Assembly (NCBI GenBank): GCA_902729315.2
Contig: LR746272.1
Coordinates: forward strand, 1,364,001 to 1,428,000
Direction of reading: 5' to 3'
DNA: 64,000 bases
DNA from: Spirodela intermedia
Lineage: Eukaryota; Streptophyta; Magnoliopsida; Alismatales; Araceae
In this document: positions 13,901-24,600 of the stretch, piece after piece
Layout of the letters: each line of letters begins with the position of its first letter
Position numbering within the stretch: the first letter of the stretch is position 1
Notes under the pieces: generated by a model
The model's database searches: none
Told to the model about the DNA's origin: nothing
Seen by the model: the letters and a program-made list of their open reading frames with translations, nothing else
Program-made: the position numbers and the translations under genes

Positions 13901-15772
13901 ATATTTGGGTAGTGGACATGATGAATAGGAATATCTGGTCTGTATTAAACTAGTGCTACTCAATCTTCCGTCTACTTGAAAAAATCAGTGCCAGTGTGTC
14001 CAATTCACGTTCATGGGGCATCCAAGTGGAGGAATGCGCAGAGGAGATGAATGCTATGCAGTACAGAGTTCGCAGCTTATAGAAAACTGAAGGCTGTAGA
14101 TAAAATATTTAAGAGACCTCAGGTGGGCATCAATGTGAGAGGAGAATGGCCTTTGCATGATGTAGTCAAACAGAAATACTACAGACAAGCTCATGTTTAG
14201 GATATAAACCCATAACTTCAAGCAAAGAAAGAAATATCTTGAAATGGGTTTTCAAATTTCTGATGTGGAATCACATGAAAAATGTACAAAAATATTCTAC
14301 AAAACAATAAAACATTATGCAATATTTAAATATTAAATATATGATTTAAATATTACACAATGTTTCAGGTTGCCACAGGTGCAAAAATATAAGAAAGCTT
14401 ATTTTTATACACATCATAAAAATAAACATGAGAGAAATCACGGGATAAGCGCATTCAGATGGGGAAAATGAACATTAAAGAGTCTGACGATGAGCTTAAA
14501 TATTATTCTGCCTTATTGTTTTTGCTCCTTTGACAACCATACTCGAAGAAAAGTTAAACTTTTGTCTGACAAGGGCCGTTTTTTCACTAGCTTTTGATCA
14601 TGTTTCCAGGGGAGAAGGTTGTTGTCCAAGTTTGAGGAGAAATCTAAGGTACGGGGGCATCCAGCGGCAAACCAATGTTGTGAGTCTAATTCCAGGAATG
14701 TCAGCAATCCGATCCGAGGGAGATACAGGGCTGTGGAGTTGAAAGAAAAAAATATTTTTCTCCACACAATTCATCCTATTATTTTTTTGCTGATGAAGCC
14801 GCAAGATACTAAGTCGAGCAATAAAAGTTCAGAGCCTGACAGGAAGGATATAGCAGAGTCACCTTCCACCTTGTGATCACCTAACTACTTTTCTGGACAG
14901 CATTCTATTGTTTGTAATCTTTTTTGGGGTTGATGGAGAATCATAACGAAACTTAAATCTTGGATGATATTTCTCCAAAGGGACTTTGCAGATGACTTAT
15001 CACACATTAAGTTTTCAATGGCAAAACGACATTAATCTGATTAGCTATGGCAACAGAAAGAAGAACACAAGATTTGGTTCCTTATCCGACATGAAATACT
15101 TTGGATTATATCGACAGAAAGAAGTAGGCGTATCTTTTTGCAAGAAATCTCCTCAGCTGGTCGAGTTACCAGTAGGACGAGTGATTGGATAAAAAGCAAT
15201 GGGGGAAATTTTTTGAAAGAAGGAATGAGAGGATTCCATTACTGTGGGAATGTTGGGGTACTAGCACCTTTCCGTCCTACTCTGGAGGTTTTCGGACCAT
15301 TCTCTTTGGTTACCACTTGTACATTCTCTCTTTCTAATTTAAGGTATGTAGCCCTACACACTTTATGAACCATAATTTTACCACTAGCTTATGTATCCTG
15401 TTTAGCCCCAGACACTGGTAATTAAGTACACATCAGGACTTTGAAAAATTAGAATTTTGAGGCTGACGGTGGAAGCAGGTGATCTACGATAATTTTTTAG
15501 GAGAAATCAACGGAAAACATTAATAAAAACTAAAAATTGTCTTTCAGTGACGAATTTGTAGCTGTATCCGGAGCATGTTTTGCCACATCCCCTTCAATCA
15601 TTTTTTATTTCCTGAGATCTTTTATATCTTCTCTCCTTCTTGATTTGGAGGAAGGTGTCCCTCTAAGAAAAAATCCTGACAACTCTCTCCACAATCAGAA
15701 GACATCGGAGCAGGCTGAACAAAGATTAAAAACGGGCAGATCGGTGTCAAGTTGACCTCGAGTTTTCGCCAT
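1965..15772 (-). CDS. SAC9: SAC9-type phosphoinositide phosphatase with WW domain (3' end outside window)
   Basis: Family role: SAC-domain phosphatase acting on phosphoinositides such as PI(4,5)P2, at the plasma membrane and endosomes. Eight exons were spliced by eye on the minus strand: 15772-15757, 13792-13194, 11847-11715, 10659-9458, 7072-6965, 6746-6576, 4317-4075 and 2432-1965. They total 2940 nt (980 codons) and every junction keeps frame. The CX5R(T) catalytic motif CADSLDRT starts near residue 459. A WW domain follows at about 505-535 (LPPGWVQYTHAETGRTYYA, second Trp near 532). Downstream exons match the long plant-specific C-terminal region, for example ELFIYLEEPCHVCELLVTIS and YYLNCF. 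The family is about 1600 aa, so roughly 650 residues lie left of the window beyond the donor at 1964. The start is a 16-nt exon with good context (AGGAATGGCG); it gives MAKTRDNPPRNTSVVVV, which fits the family N-terminus in phase. That first exon is the least certain part. Confidence 0.92.
2433..13193 (-). other. SAC9 introns 2-7
   Basis: The non-coding stretches between SAC9 exons are 11848-13193, 10660-11714, 7073-9457, 6747-6964, 4318-6575 and 2433-4074. Several exceed 1 kb, which is long for this gene. They are AT-rich and contain no recognisable second gene on either strand. The only structure noticed is a small fold-back at 3422-3770 and a weak imperfect direct repeat of about 48 bp (near 3653 and 3796). 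The short ORFs here are chance frames. Confidence 0.7.
3422..3770. repeat. Small fold-back (inverted repeat) in SAC9 intron 7
   Basis: Positions 3422-3443 and 3749-3770 are 22-bp inverted repeats with one mismatch (GTTTTGTAGAGG...GTTGCAT). A weaker third copy (TGCAACATAACCCTACAAAAC) lies near 3568-3590. This could be a decayed MITE-like element or a chance fold-back. No clear target-site duplication was seen. Confidence 0.35.
13793..15756 (-). other. SAC9 intron 1
   Basis: This 1964-nt interval separates the proposed 16-nt first coding exon (donor CTCGAG/GTCAAC) from exon 2 (acceptor TTTTTTTCACAG). It has no recognisable gene. A run of short AT-rich repeats is visible around 14320-14360. The open frames at 14513-14876 and 15537-15755 match no family I know. 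Confidence 0.55.
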
Positions 15773-16208
15773 TCCTTCCGCAACTTGGCGAGAGAACTTA
15801 GGCTAATTCCTTCTCTTCCGCGACGAAAAATTTGGCTCCGTCGGTCTCCAGCAAAAGGAACCGGTCGTCGACGAGAGATGATCCCGCCGTGTCTTCGCAG
15901 ATCCTGGCTTTAGGTTTTCGCCCTGCCCAGCGGGTCGGTGGCTGGCTGGAGGCCGAAGGCACGAAAACTACAGGTTCAGAAGCTGACAACTGGACAAACC
16001 CCGCGCAAAGAAGGTGGAGACAGCCGCAATCAGAGAGCGAGATCCCCGACGGGGATTCAACCGCACCGCTGACGTGCGGAAGAGATGCAACAAGGCCGTT
16101 GATGACCGCTCTGAGATAAATCGGTGGGAGAAAACGGTCTAGAATTTGCAGAAAAACCCCTAAGCTGAATATTTCTCCCTTGCTCAACCTGGAGCTCTAC
16201 TGGCCTTT

Positions 16209-16218
16209 CCTTTATAAG
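16209..16218 (-). promoter_or_regulatory. Candidate TATA box for SAC9
   Basis: On the minus strand this reads CTTATAAAGG, a good plant TATA match. It lies about 440 bp upstream of the proposed SAC9 ATG (15772), implying a start site near 16180 and a 5' leader of about 400 nt. This is inference from motif and spacing. Confidence 0.35.
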
Positions 16219-18375
16219 TTTCGGGCCTAAATATTAAACCCAAAATCAAACAACTCTGGCCCGACCAGACTTTCACTAACGGGCTTTGTGACACAAGATT
16301 TTTGCCCAAAATTAAACTACTCTCGGCCCTAACTAACTTTTCGAGGCTCACGAATCAAAATTAAGGCGTGCTGAGAAGGGGCTTAAAAGCCCGGCCCGGA
16401 GCCCATTTCCAGGGCTTCCGGGCCCGAAGGGGTTTGCCCATAGAGGCTTGCGTTGCACGCGAGGAAGATGGGGGAGGACATCCTGATCGTCCTTGAGGCA
16501 CGAGGAGCTGCGCTCCGTACGTCGGCATTCCGACGCTCAACTGCCGGCTTCGGCGGCATCGAGTCCCTCCCGCCCATGCTCAGTACGTGGTGAGGCCGTG
16601 GCTGTTCGTTACCTTCTCCCTGGAGGTAGCCTCTTCCGTGAAGCGGTTTCTCTTGTCCTCCATCCTCCGCCCTTTTTATATATTCGTATGAAATTTGTGA
16701 ACTCCATATCGATGCTTGTGTCTCTGATTTATCTGTCTACCATTGCCCTCTCTATCTACCGATTGGCCGATTTGTGGTCGGAATGTAAGACGAGCATGGA
16801 GAGGAAACGGACGGGTCAACGTATTAAATTATGCAGGGGACTTGAGTGAGGCGGGGCAACCGTTTGCATGATCCTCGCCCATTATATTAGAAATTTTATT
16901 TCGGCCTCGTCGATTGCTTTGGTTTCTATTGCGTCAATCGAAACTGGACTGACTGTTTCTTCCGAAAATGATTAGCTTCCTCGCTCCAGACTTCTTGGTT
17001 AAACTGGACTTTTTTGGACGAACAAATAAAGATACTACGCCAATAAGAGACTTCATTTGTCTGTTCTGATATAAGCACCAGCAATGTTGTCCTTAAAAAA
17101 AGGAGTATTATTTCCCGCTACGGCTTCGAACTCCAACATTACCGTATATATACGGCAAAAAAATCCATGCCTTTTTTCTTGAGAATTATTGACAGGTATA
17201 GATCCTCTGTCTCACACAGTCAGGATGCTTAGATGCTTACTTTTTCATCGATTATCGTACAGATTCCTCTCATTTTGGCTTTCTAGGCCAATTTTAGTGT
17301 AAAATTCTGAGAACCTCTCTTCTCATGCCAGGCCAGATGCCAGTTTAGCGCTAGGCCATTGGTTCTCTCTTCTAATGGGCAGGGCATGTTCAACATGCTT
17401 CGATCATTGCTAATTGCAATATGATAATAGCGCTATGAGTTCGTTCCATAATGGTGATGGTGTGTGTTTCGTCCTCCTCGAGGTGGTTCTCATTCCAGTC
17501 GCACAATTGGTCATTTAATCGAGACACTCAGATATTTTGTCACTCTGGTTATTTGCAGGTTATTGAGGTGATATGAGTTTCTGCTGTTGGGTGAAACAGT
17601 GGATAATCTATTTAAATTTATTTTCCGTCCTGAATAGTATAGCTTTCGCACTGCCTAGTTTCCATCACTTGATTGCCTGTCAAGTAAGTTTTTCTGTAGA
17701 CTCATATAGTGCACCCATTCCAGTGGAGATGACATTTTTATACTACTGGGCAAGTACTCTCGGACTGCCACTTCATTCGGCAACCCTCTCAATCTGTATT
17801 TGAGTAATTATTAGGAATGTGAATGGACAAGGCTGATCTACAAGTTCTCCGCAGAATATACGCATTTTTTCCATGAGCTCTAAACGGAAAGGGAACTTAT
17901 CGGATGCGATTATCATGGCAAATCAGTTCATGAGCCTACTCTGTACCATACTCTCATAGTTTCTGAAACAACGGATCTTCCCCCTGGAGAATTCCAAGGA
18001 TGGAAACACAAAACCCTTTTTTAACTCAGATGGAATGACATGTGGGATCATTCATAAGATTTCTTATTGCTGCCACCCTATCCGAATCCCTCTCTCTCCA
18101 ACAGGGATGTTTTAACTCAGATGGAATGGCAGGTGGGATAATTCGTAAGATTTCTTATTTCTGCCACCCAATCCGAATCCCTCTCTCTCCAACAGGGATG
18201 AGACTTGTCCACATAAGTCCCATTTAGAGATCCTAAAATTTGTGTCCATCTTCACAGGCATCAAAATTGGAATGTTTTCCCCCTTCTGAAAACTATTTCC
18301 GTGTTCTCTCTTCTTTTTTTTTTTTCCTACTGAAACCATATAATTAACTATTTTAATCTATTTTTTCCACACAGA
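16219..18375. other. Intergenic region between SAC9 and the CENP-V/GFA gene
   Basis: This is the divergent promoter interval. A GC-rich patch at about 16380-16620 is the likely first (5' UTR) exon of the plus-strand gene, because the ATG at 18376 follows a splice-acceptor-like CCACACAG. Nothing else coding was recognised. A 91-bp tandem duplication occupies 18019-18200. Confidence 0.45.
18019..18200. repeat. Two-copy 91-bp tandem repeat
   Basis: 18019-18109 and 18110-18200 are directly adjacent copies of exactly 91 bp that differ at about 6 positions (roughly 93% identical). Each begins TTTTAACTCAGATGGAATG and ends CCAACAGGGATG. The repeat lies about 175 bp upstream of the CENP-V/GFA start codon, probably within a 5' UTR intron. 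Confidence 0.9.
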
Positions 18376-18825
18376 ATGAGCTCAGAGACAGTTACCCACC
18401 ATGGAGGATGCCACTGTGGGCGAGTCAGATGGACAGTCGATGCATCACAAAGTGTTGTCGCTTGGGACTGCAATTGCTCCGACTGCGCCATGAGAGGCAA
18501 CACCCACTTCATTGTCCCTTCTAGTAAATTCAAGCTAATGGGAGACTCGGAGCGGTTCATCACCACCTACACCTTTGGATCCCACACGGCGAAGCACACC
18601 TTCTGCAGAGTCTGCGGCATAACATCCTTCTACATTCCCCGCTCAAATCCAGATGGCGTTGCGGTGACCTTCCGGTGTGTTGACCCTGGCACACTCTCTC
18701 ATGTTGAGATCAGGCATTTTGATGGGAAGAACTGGGAGAGTTCCTTTGATCAAACCTCCATAGCATCATTTTCCAAGGCAGATGGGGAGGGTGATCGTAA
18801 CTCCCCCAGTTTTTCTGGTAAATAA
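18376..18825 (+). CDS. CENP-V/GFA domain zinc-binding protein
   Basis: The single open frame encodes 149 aa with the zinc-binding cysteine pattern of the GFA (glutathione-dependent formaldehyde-activating enzyme)/CENP-V fold. The pattern is C12-H-C14 in GGCHCGRVRW, C32-N-C34 and C37 in CNCSDC, and C77-x-x-C80 in HTFCRVCGITSFY. The protein spans one whole domain and matches the size of single-domain plant members (about 130-150 aa), sometimes labelled carbon-sulfur lyase or CENP-V-like. The substrate is unknown; I would not claim formaldehyde chemistry. The start follows directly after a splice-acceptor-like CCACACAGA and gives the expected family N-terminus (MSSETVTHHGGCHC), so an upstream non-coding exon is likely. 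It is divergent from SAC9. No disruption is visible. Confidence 0.9.
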   Translation: MSSETVTHHGGCHCGRVRWTVDASQSVVAWDCNCSDCAMRGNTHFIVPSSKFKLMGDSERFITTYTFGSHTAKHTFCRVCGITSFYIPRSNPDGVAVTFRCVDPGTLSHVEIRHFDGKNWESSFDQTSIASFSKADGEGDRNSPSFSGK

Positions 18826-20542
18826 TCGCAGTTTATTGACCTTTATCAGTCCCTTGGGCCTTTCCCATGTCGTTTTGCACCTGTGATTCTCTGATGTTCA
18901 GTTTCTCTAGTAGATAATGGTTAATGTCACCTCCCTGACCCTCCGCAATCTCTACCAGATAGTCTCGTTCTTCGTGTCTTCAAGCTTGGTGAAGATCTTC
19001 GTGTTCGTTAGTAGAATAATCATATGACTTGTTATCAAATTCCTACCCCTGTTCAAAACCTGTGGCATCTAGTGGATTAATCATTGACGGCCTGCGTTCA
19101 TCTGCGCCTTATTATTTATATGGGCAATAACTGTAAAATATTTAAAGGCACATTAAGTCTGGATAATCTGATTAGTCTAACGCCAAAGTGAAGGCACTTA
19201 TATTAATCAGGCATTCTCTTATGTTACATGTGTTGGATAGCTGGATCATGTTGCTGCTAAACAACAATAATTAATAAAGTGTAGAGACCTTCATCTCGTA
19301 TTAATATTTCTGACATGTCAGATTACCTTAGTTTTTCTCGGCGTTCTATTAGTTCATTAGTGGGTCACTTGATCAGCAGCCTCGCCATGTGCCCACGTGA
19401 AAGAAAGCTAAGGCCTGAAAAGGCGGTTTCGTAATGATTACTCGATCCACCGTCGTGCAGTGGCGCTCCGCGGCGGCGGGGCATGGCCTGCAAGAGCGCC
19501 GCCGCGCTCTCGCTTTCCGAGGAGCGGCGCCCTCCCAACCCCTCCCCCTCCGCTTGCTGGCGTCGGCGGCGGGGTTGTTTTACTCTGCCTACTTTGAGCC
19601 TCTGCGCGTGCTTCGCGAGGGCGGCGGATCGGGAGCAGCCAACCTCATCCCACTCGGGATGGCGTGTGGTTAGAGGAAGGAGAAGAGAGTAGAGTAGAAG
19701 CTGGATAAAGGCGGACAGATGCAACCAACTACAAAACGCTTTAAGGGGAGGGCTTTTTCTCATTCCATGGCTTAAACGAGAGATTCATCAACTACGGGAT
19801 AAAAAATCTAATCTTTGTTATATATTATTGGGAATTTATCTCTCTTCCTTACCTTGCACATGAATCAGACACTGTGCTTCATATGGACGATCACCAACTG
19901 CATACGCAAGAGGCCCCTAAATTATTGACTTTATTCAGTAGACCTTTGACACTGCTTCCTCCCCAAATCTTCTCTCTCTGTCTCTGTCTCTGTCTCTCTA
20001 TCCCTATCTGTCTCTCTTATTTGGAACTCTAGAATCTTTCTGTAGATCACGTCTACTTTTGACTCACTATCTAAATATGGTTCCAAAGATTTTTCCAATA
20101 TTTTACTGAAGTACTATATTAGTGTTGATTTTTCGAGTCTGACGAAACAGCTGTGATTGCTTTGACTCATTATGTACCCGGGGGTTAGACCCCCCTGACC
20201 AAAGGATGCGCCCCCCCCCGCCCCCCGAGCTCATGAATATGGCCCGAAACGGTACTTGGTGTGGCATTGAGGTGGGACCCACTGCCCCGCCTCCTTTTCC
20301 TCGGAAGGCATCTTCCCCGGGAAAGACGCGCATGGATTAGCGAAAGCCGAGGTGCACAGAAGATGATTCTCGTCACCGCTGCTGGGCCATCTATACGCTG
20401 CTTCCACGTTGAAGCCGACCCATGAAATGCGGTGACCTCACTAATTCTGAAGGTGTTGACCGAGAACATCATCTGACCGTTATGATGACTACTGGCGCCA
20501 ATCACGCGTTCGGGTCCATCTGACGGTGGGAAGCTTGTCAGC

Positions 20543-20641
20543 CACGTGTCAGTGGATCGGCGATGATCCGAATTAACGCGACCATCGGCCATGCAGACGC
20601 TGCAAGCGTCCTTCAAGGGCGTTCAGACAACGAGCCACGTG
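20543..20641. promoter_or_regulatory. Two G-box (CACGTG) elements
   Basis: CACGTG occurs at 20543-20548 (context GCCACGTGTC, an ABRE/G-box form) and at 20636-20641 (context GAGCCACGTGCG), 93 bp apart. They lie about 1.0-1.1 kb upstream of the MAP70 start. G-boxes bind bZIP and bHLH factors in plants; activity here is inferred only. Confidence 0.35.
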
Positions 20642-21393
20642 CGTACGGGGCGTTCGAGCCGCCCCCTTGCTCCACTTCCATGCTTCTTGAGTTGACTACC
20701 ACTGACCTCAGTCATATCCCCAAAATATTCTCCGTTGACTTGGGGGCATTATTTTCCGATCATTCTTTATTAGGAACCTTAAGCCTCGCACATTACGGCC
20801 AAATGTTGCCTTATATATTCATAATTTTCTAAAAATGACGAACTCTTTAATGGATACCTGTTGACGGGGTCATAGCACACTTGAGGACCGGGCCTAGGCG
20901 CAGACTTAGAGTGGTCCGAGGGGACCCACTCGGTCTCCTCCTCCGCAGTTTATTAAATACCGCAGGCCAGGCCACATGTCGGGGGCTACCTTTCCACGGC
21001 AGTTGCGGTGCAGTAACCAGTATCATTGTCACAGTAAAATGGTGGGCCCCGCGGAGGGATGCTTGGGGCCATCCATGGAAAGCTGGGCCACCCCTGTGGG
21101 CCCACCAGTTGAAAGGGTTTCCTTTTTCTTCAACCTTCCGAGAGATATGGCTTCTTGATGCCGTCGTCCGGTGCCCCCCCGGTCGCTGCCGTCGAGGGCA
21201 AGCGTGGTCGCCGGAGAGAGGACGGCGGGAGGCAACTGTAGAGAGAGAGATTCATCGTCGCGTGATTATTCTTTCCTTGAAAATTTTGGAGGGGTTTTTA
21301 AATCTCGACGTTTAAATATTATAATATAAAATACCGCCCTTTTACAGTCCGCTGTACTGTACACGACGACCTCTTTTAGCGTGCGAGCGGATG

Positions 21394-21394
21394 T

Positions 21395-21428
<34 letters not shown>
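21394..21428. repeat. (GA)n microsatellite in probable MAP70 5' UTR
   Basis: GA dinucleotides run from about 21394 to 21428 with one interruption, followed by a G-rich purine run. It lies about 240 bp upstream of the MAP70 ATG. GA-rich leaders are common in plant housekeeping genes. Confidence 0.85.
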
Positions 21429-21668
21429 GGGAGGGGGGCTGAGAGAGGGAGGGAGTGCGGTGGAGAACGCCGCCAGGAATGTGGGTTCGGAGGGGAAGGA
21501 GAATTGGGATTTCTTTCTCGATTGTCCTCAAATCGAAGTGGTAGAGTTCCTAGAGAAACCTAGGTCGGGGCTCCCGCGTTGAACCAGAGGGGGCACCTAG
21601 GGTTTTGATTTTGCTTCGTTTTTACCTTCGGTTGCCGTTTTTTGGATGTGAGGGAGCTGGATCTGGGG

Positions 21669-24600
21669 ATGGGCGATCGACGCGGCTGGGACGGCGGGGG
21701 CGGATTGCCGGACGACACTGGTTCAGCCGGTAGAAATGTGAGGCTTCCGGCGCCTGGGGGAGGTGAGCAGGCTGCGCACCTGACAGTGTCGGGGTCGTTT
21801 AAGGGGGAGGGAGCGAAGGTGGGGGGCTCGAGGAGAAGAGCCTCGATGAAGCCGACCTCAGAGATGGATGACCTCATAAACTTACTGCACGGATCGGATC
21901 CCGTCAGAGTCGAGCTCAGCCGTCTCGAGAACGAAGTTAGAGGTGGGATTGTAATTCGGATCCGTCGGCGTTCCTTTTTTCTTGAAGTCATCGGCGTGCT
22001 CTCGCACGAATACTGATGTTTCTCTTTGACAATTCCAGACAAGGACAGGGAATTGTGCGAGGCTCAGGCGGAAATCAAGGCGTTGAGGTTGTCGGAGCGT
22101 GCCAGGGAGAAGGCAGTTGAAGAGGTATTTCTCACGCGGTGCACTTTCATTTTCGACTGATATCGTATTTGGAAGGTGGAAAAGAGCAACTCCGTAGTGC
22201 ATTAGACTTTGTAATCTTTACTTTTGAATCTAGTTATTTCCCGCTGTGTGTGCATTTTTGGTGCTCATCTTAATCTTAGTTTTCTGTCCCTCAAGTTATC
22301 CTTCCAATTACGCTAAAAAGCCCCACCCAGTAAGTCCCGTGTAGCTTGCGCTTGGGCCCCAGTTTTTCTGCTTTTCCTCGAGCTCCTGCCTATGTTATTT
22401 CTCGATGAGAACGGTTTATTCTCATGTGCTGTGTATGGATGACGTTTACTTCCACGATCTTTAAGTTCTTAATCTGGTCGTTGTTTGCCAAGGTCACTGT
22501 GCAGTCGCTCTGGGTTTATTGTCTTGGTCGATTCTATCGTTACCGACAGTAACAAAAATCAAAGTCGCTTGTATGTATCATTTTCACGTGATTAATGTCT
22601 TTCTGCAACAATGTAGTACGTCTTTTAACGAAATATCTTCTTCCCTTATGCGTGAAAGTACTCTTATTTTCCATGGATAGACTGATTATTTTATTACATT
22701 AATGCTGCAATGTAATTCCCAGGTCACAGAGGAATTAACAATATTGGACGAGAAGCTCAAGTTAACTGAATCTCTTCTCGAAAGCAAGGTATTATAAAGA
22801 ACAATGCCCTCTTTTTTCTCTCTTTATCTTTCCGGATTAGTGGGCATATTTTTGCCTTGCGAACTCCATGCATGCCATTTCAAACTTAGTTGCTTCATTA
22901 AAAAAATCACATCATCTCTTCGATAACAATTGTGGCATCATGATTAAGCTCAAACTGGCATTTTTGGTGAATGTATGTTCCTTAATTGGGTTTCATCTAG
23001 GGTGACCTATTTACTATTTTAAAATTTTTAAGACAAACCTAGGATATTCTCTCAGTGAGCATGTTTGCAGATTGTTGTTGGCATTGTTATTGCTCGTTGT
23101 TATGTGATTACCCGGGAAAATGAAACGTAAGGAATAAAATATAATTATGACATCTGAGATTTTTTGTAACATCTCTTTAATTTGTCTGAACGGGATTCCA
23201 TATGTCGTATTATCAATGGCTAATTATTTCTTTATCGCTAGTTTGTTTTTAATTCAGTTTAATGAACTCTGATAGGTTTTGGCACGTGCTGAAATTTAAT
23301 CCTACTAAATGGCTTGTCAATTCATGTTTGATTGTTGAGGAGAAATTTACGATTTTATGGCGGCATGCATGTTAGTTCAGACATATCTGGGTGAAAGGGT
23401 AAGCATGGGATTGTTCCTCCATCATATCCCTTCAGGACTATGATTTATATCACCTAACCAGGGAGCCAAAAAGTGTTATTCCATGTGTTGATACACTATA
23501 TCTACTAGATAGACCCTATGACTCGACCACTGTTTGACAGGCTCTTTGGCATTCCCGTGCTTACCCTAGTCTCCGGTGGCGAAAAAATGGGTGGACAGAT
23601 TGAGCCAATTCACGTTGCATTTCATGTTTAATAAACATACTGGTGTTAATTTATTTTTTTTGGGTATACTTTTCAATTCGTCGTTCTTGCACAATGCATC
23701 TGTTTGATGGTGGAATTGATAAACTTTTTGAACAAATCTTAATTGTTTTTTTAAGGAGACCATCAGAACTGAGACTCTGATGGAGCTCCTGTCCTGTTGA
23801 AAACAGTTGCCTTTGAACTTTATGAGGATTTTTTTTTTTTTTAATTTACTGCTAAATCCCATGCGTCGGAATAGGACAAAGGGCCTTCCGACTAGTCGCC
23901 AAGAAACTTGCTGATCATAATTTCCAACGGATTTTCCGCAGTTTCATTTCCTTTTTCTGTGTCAATTTTTTTTCCCTAGTAAGGATATGATCAATGCTCA
24001 AATTTTCTTTTTCCAGAACCTTGAAATAAAGAGAATCAATGATGAGAAGAAGGCATCAATGGCTGCCCAGTTTGCTGCAGAAGCTACCCTCAGAAGAGTT
24101 CATGCAGCACAAAAGGATGATGATATGCCTCCCATTGAGGCCATCCTTGCTCCTCTTGAGGCGGATCTCAAGCTTGCCCGACAGGAGGTGTTTTCTTTTC
24201 TCCATCAGATAACTCAGTACTGATTGATTTCTGATATTTGAGCTCTGTGCGTTATAGTTCTTGAACTCATCCCTTGTGATTGCCTGCCTTTTTAGAGCTC
24301 TCTCTCCCTTTTTTCTAATAGTCTGGTTACCATTAATCTTCCTCTGCAGTGTTGCACCCTTTCTGTGAGCCTATTGTTTTTGCAACTATTTCAGAAGTAT
24401 CGATTCGTTGGGTGCGTTTGAGTTGTGTAGTCAGCAGGCTATTTCTTTTCTTTGATTAAGTCCTGATTAACTTGCAGATTGCAAAGCTTCAAGATGACAA
24501 TAAAGCACTAGATCGGCTTACTAAATCAAAGGAAGCTGCTTTATTAGAAGCGGAAAGAACTGTGGAGATAGCTTTAGCAAAAGCCTCTATGGTGGATGAT

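Larger units (their letters stand above)
18826..21668. other. Intergenic region and 5' leader upstream of MAP70
   Basis: The region is AT-rich to about 19400, has a GC-rich patch at 19440-19690, and becomes GC-rich again from about 20170 to 21640. Open frames in the GC-rich patches (19365-19763, 20185-20616, 20881-21315) overlap on opposite strands and match no family, so I treat them as composition artefacts. Two CACGTG boxes lie at 20543 and 20636. A GA microsatellite at 21394-21428 is in the probable MAP70 5' leader. Confidence 0.5.

Noticed and set aside
15798-16187. 129-codon minus-strand frame considered as the SAC9 N-terminus
   Set aside because: It ends in a stop before any usable donor, does not resemble SAC9, and the short exon at 15772-15757 gives a perfect in-phase join.
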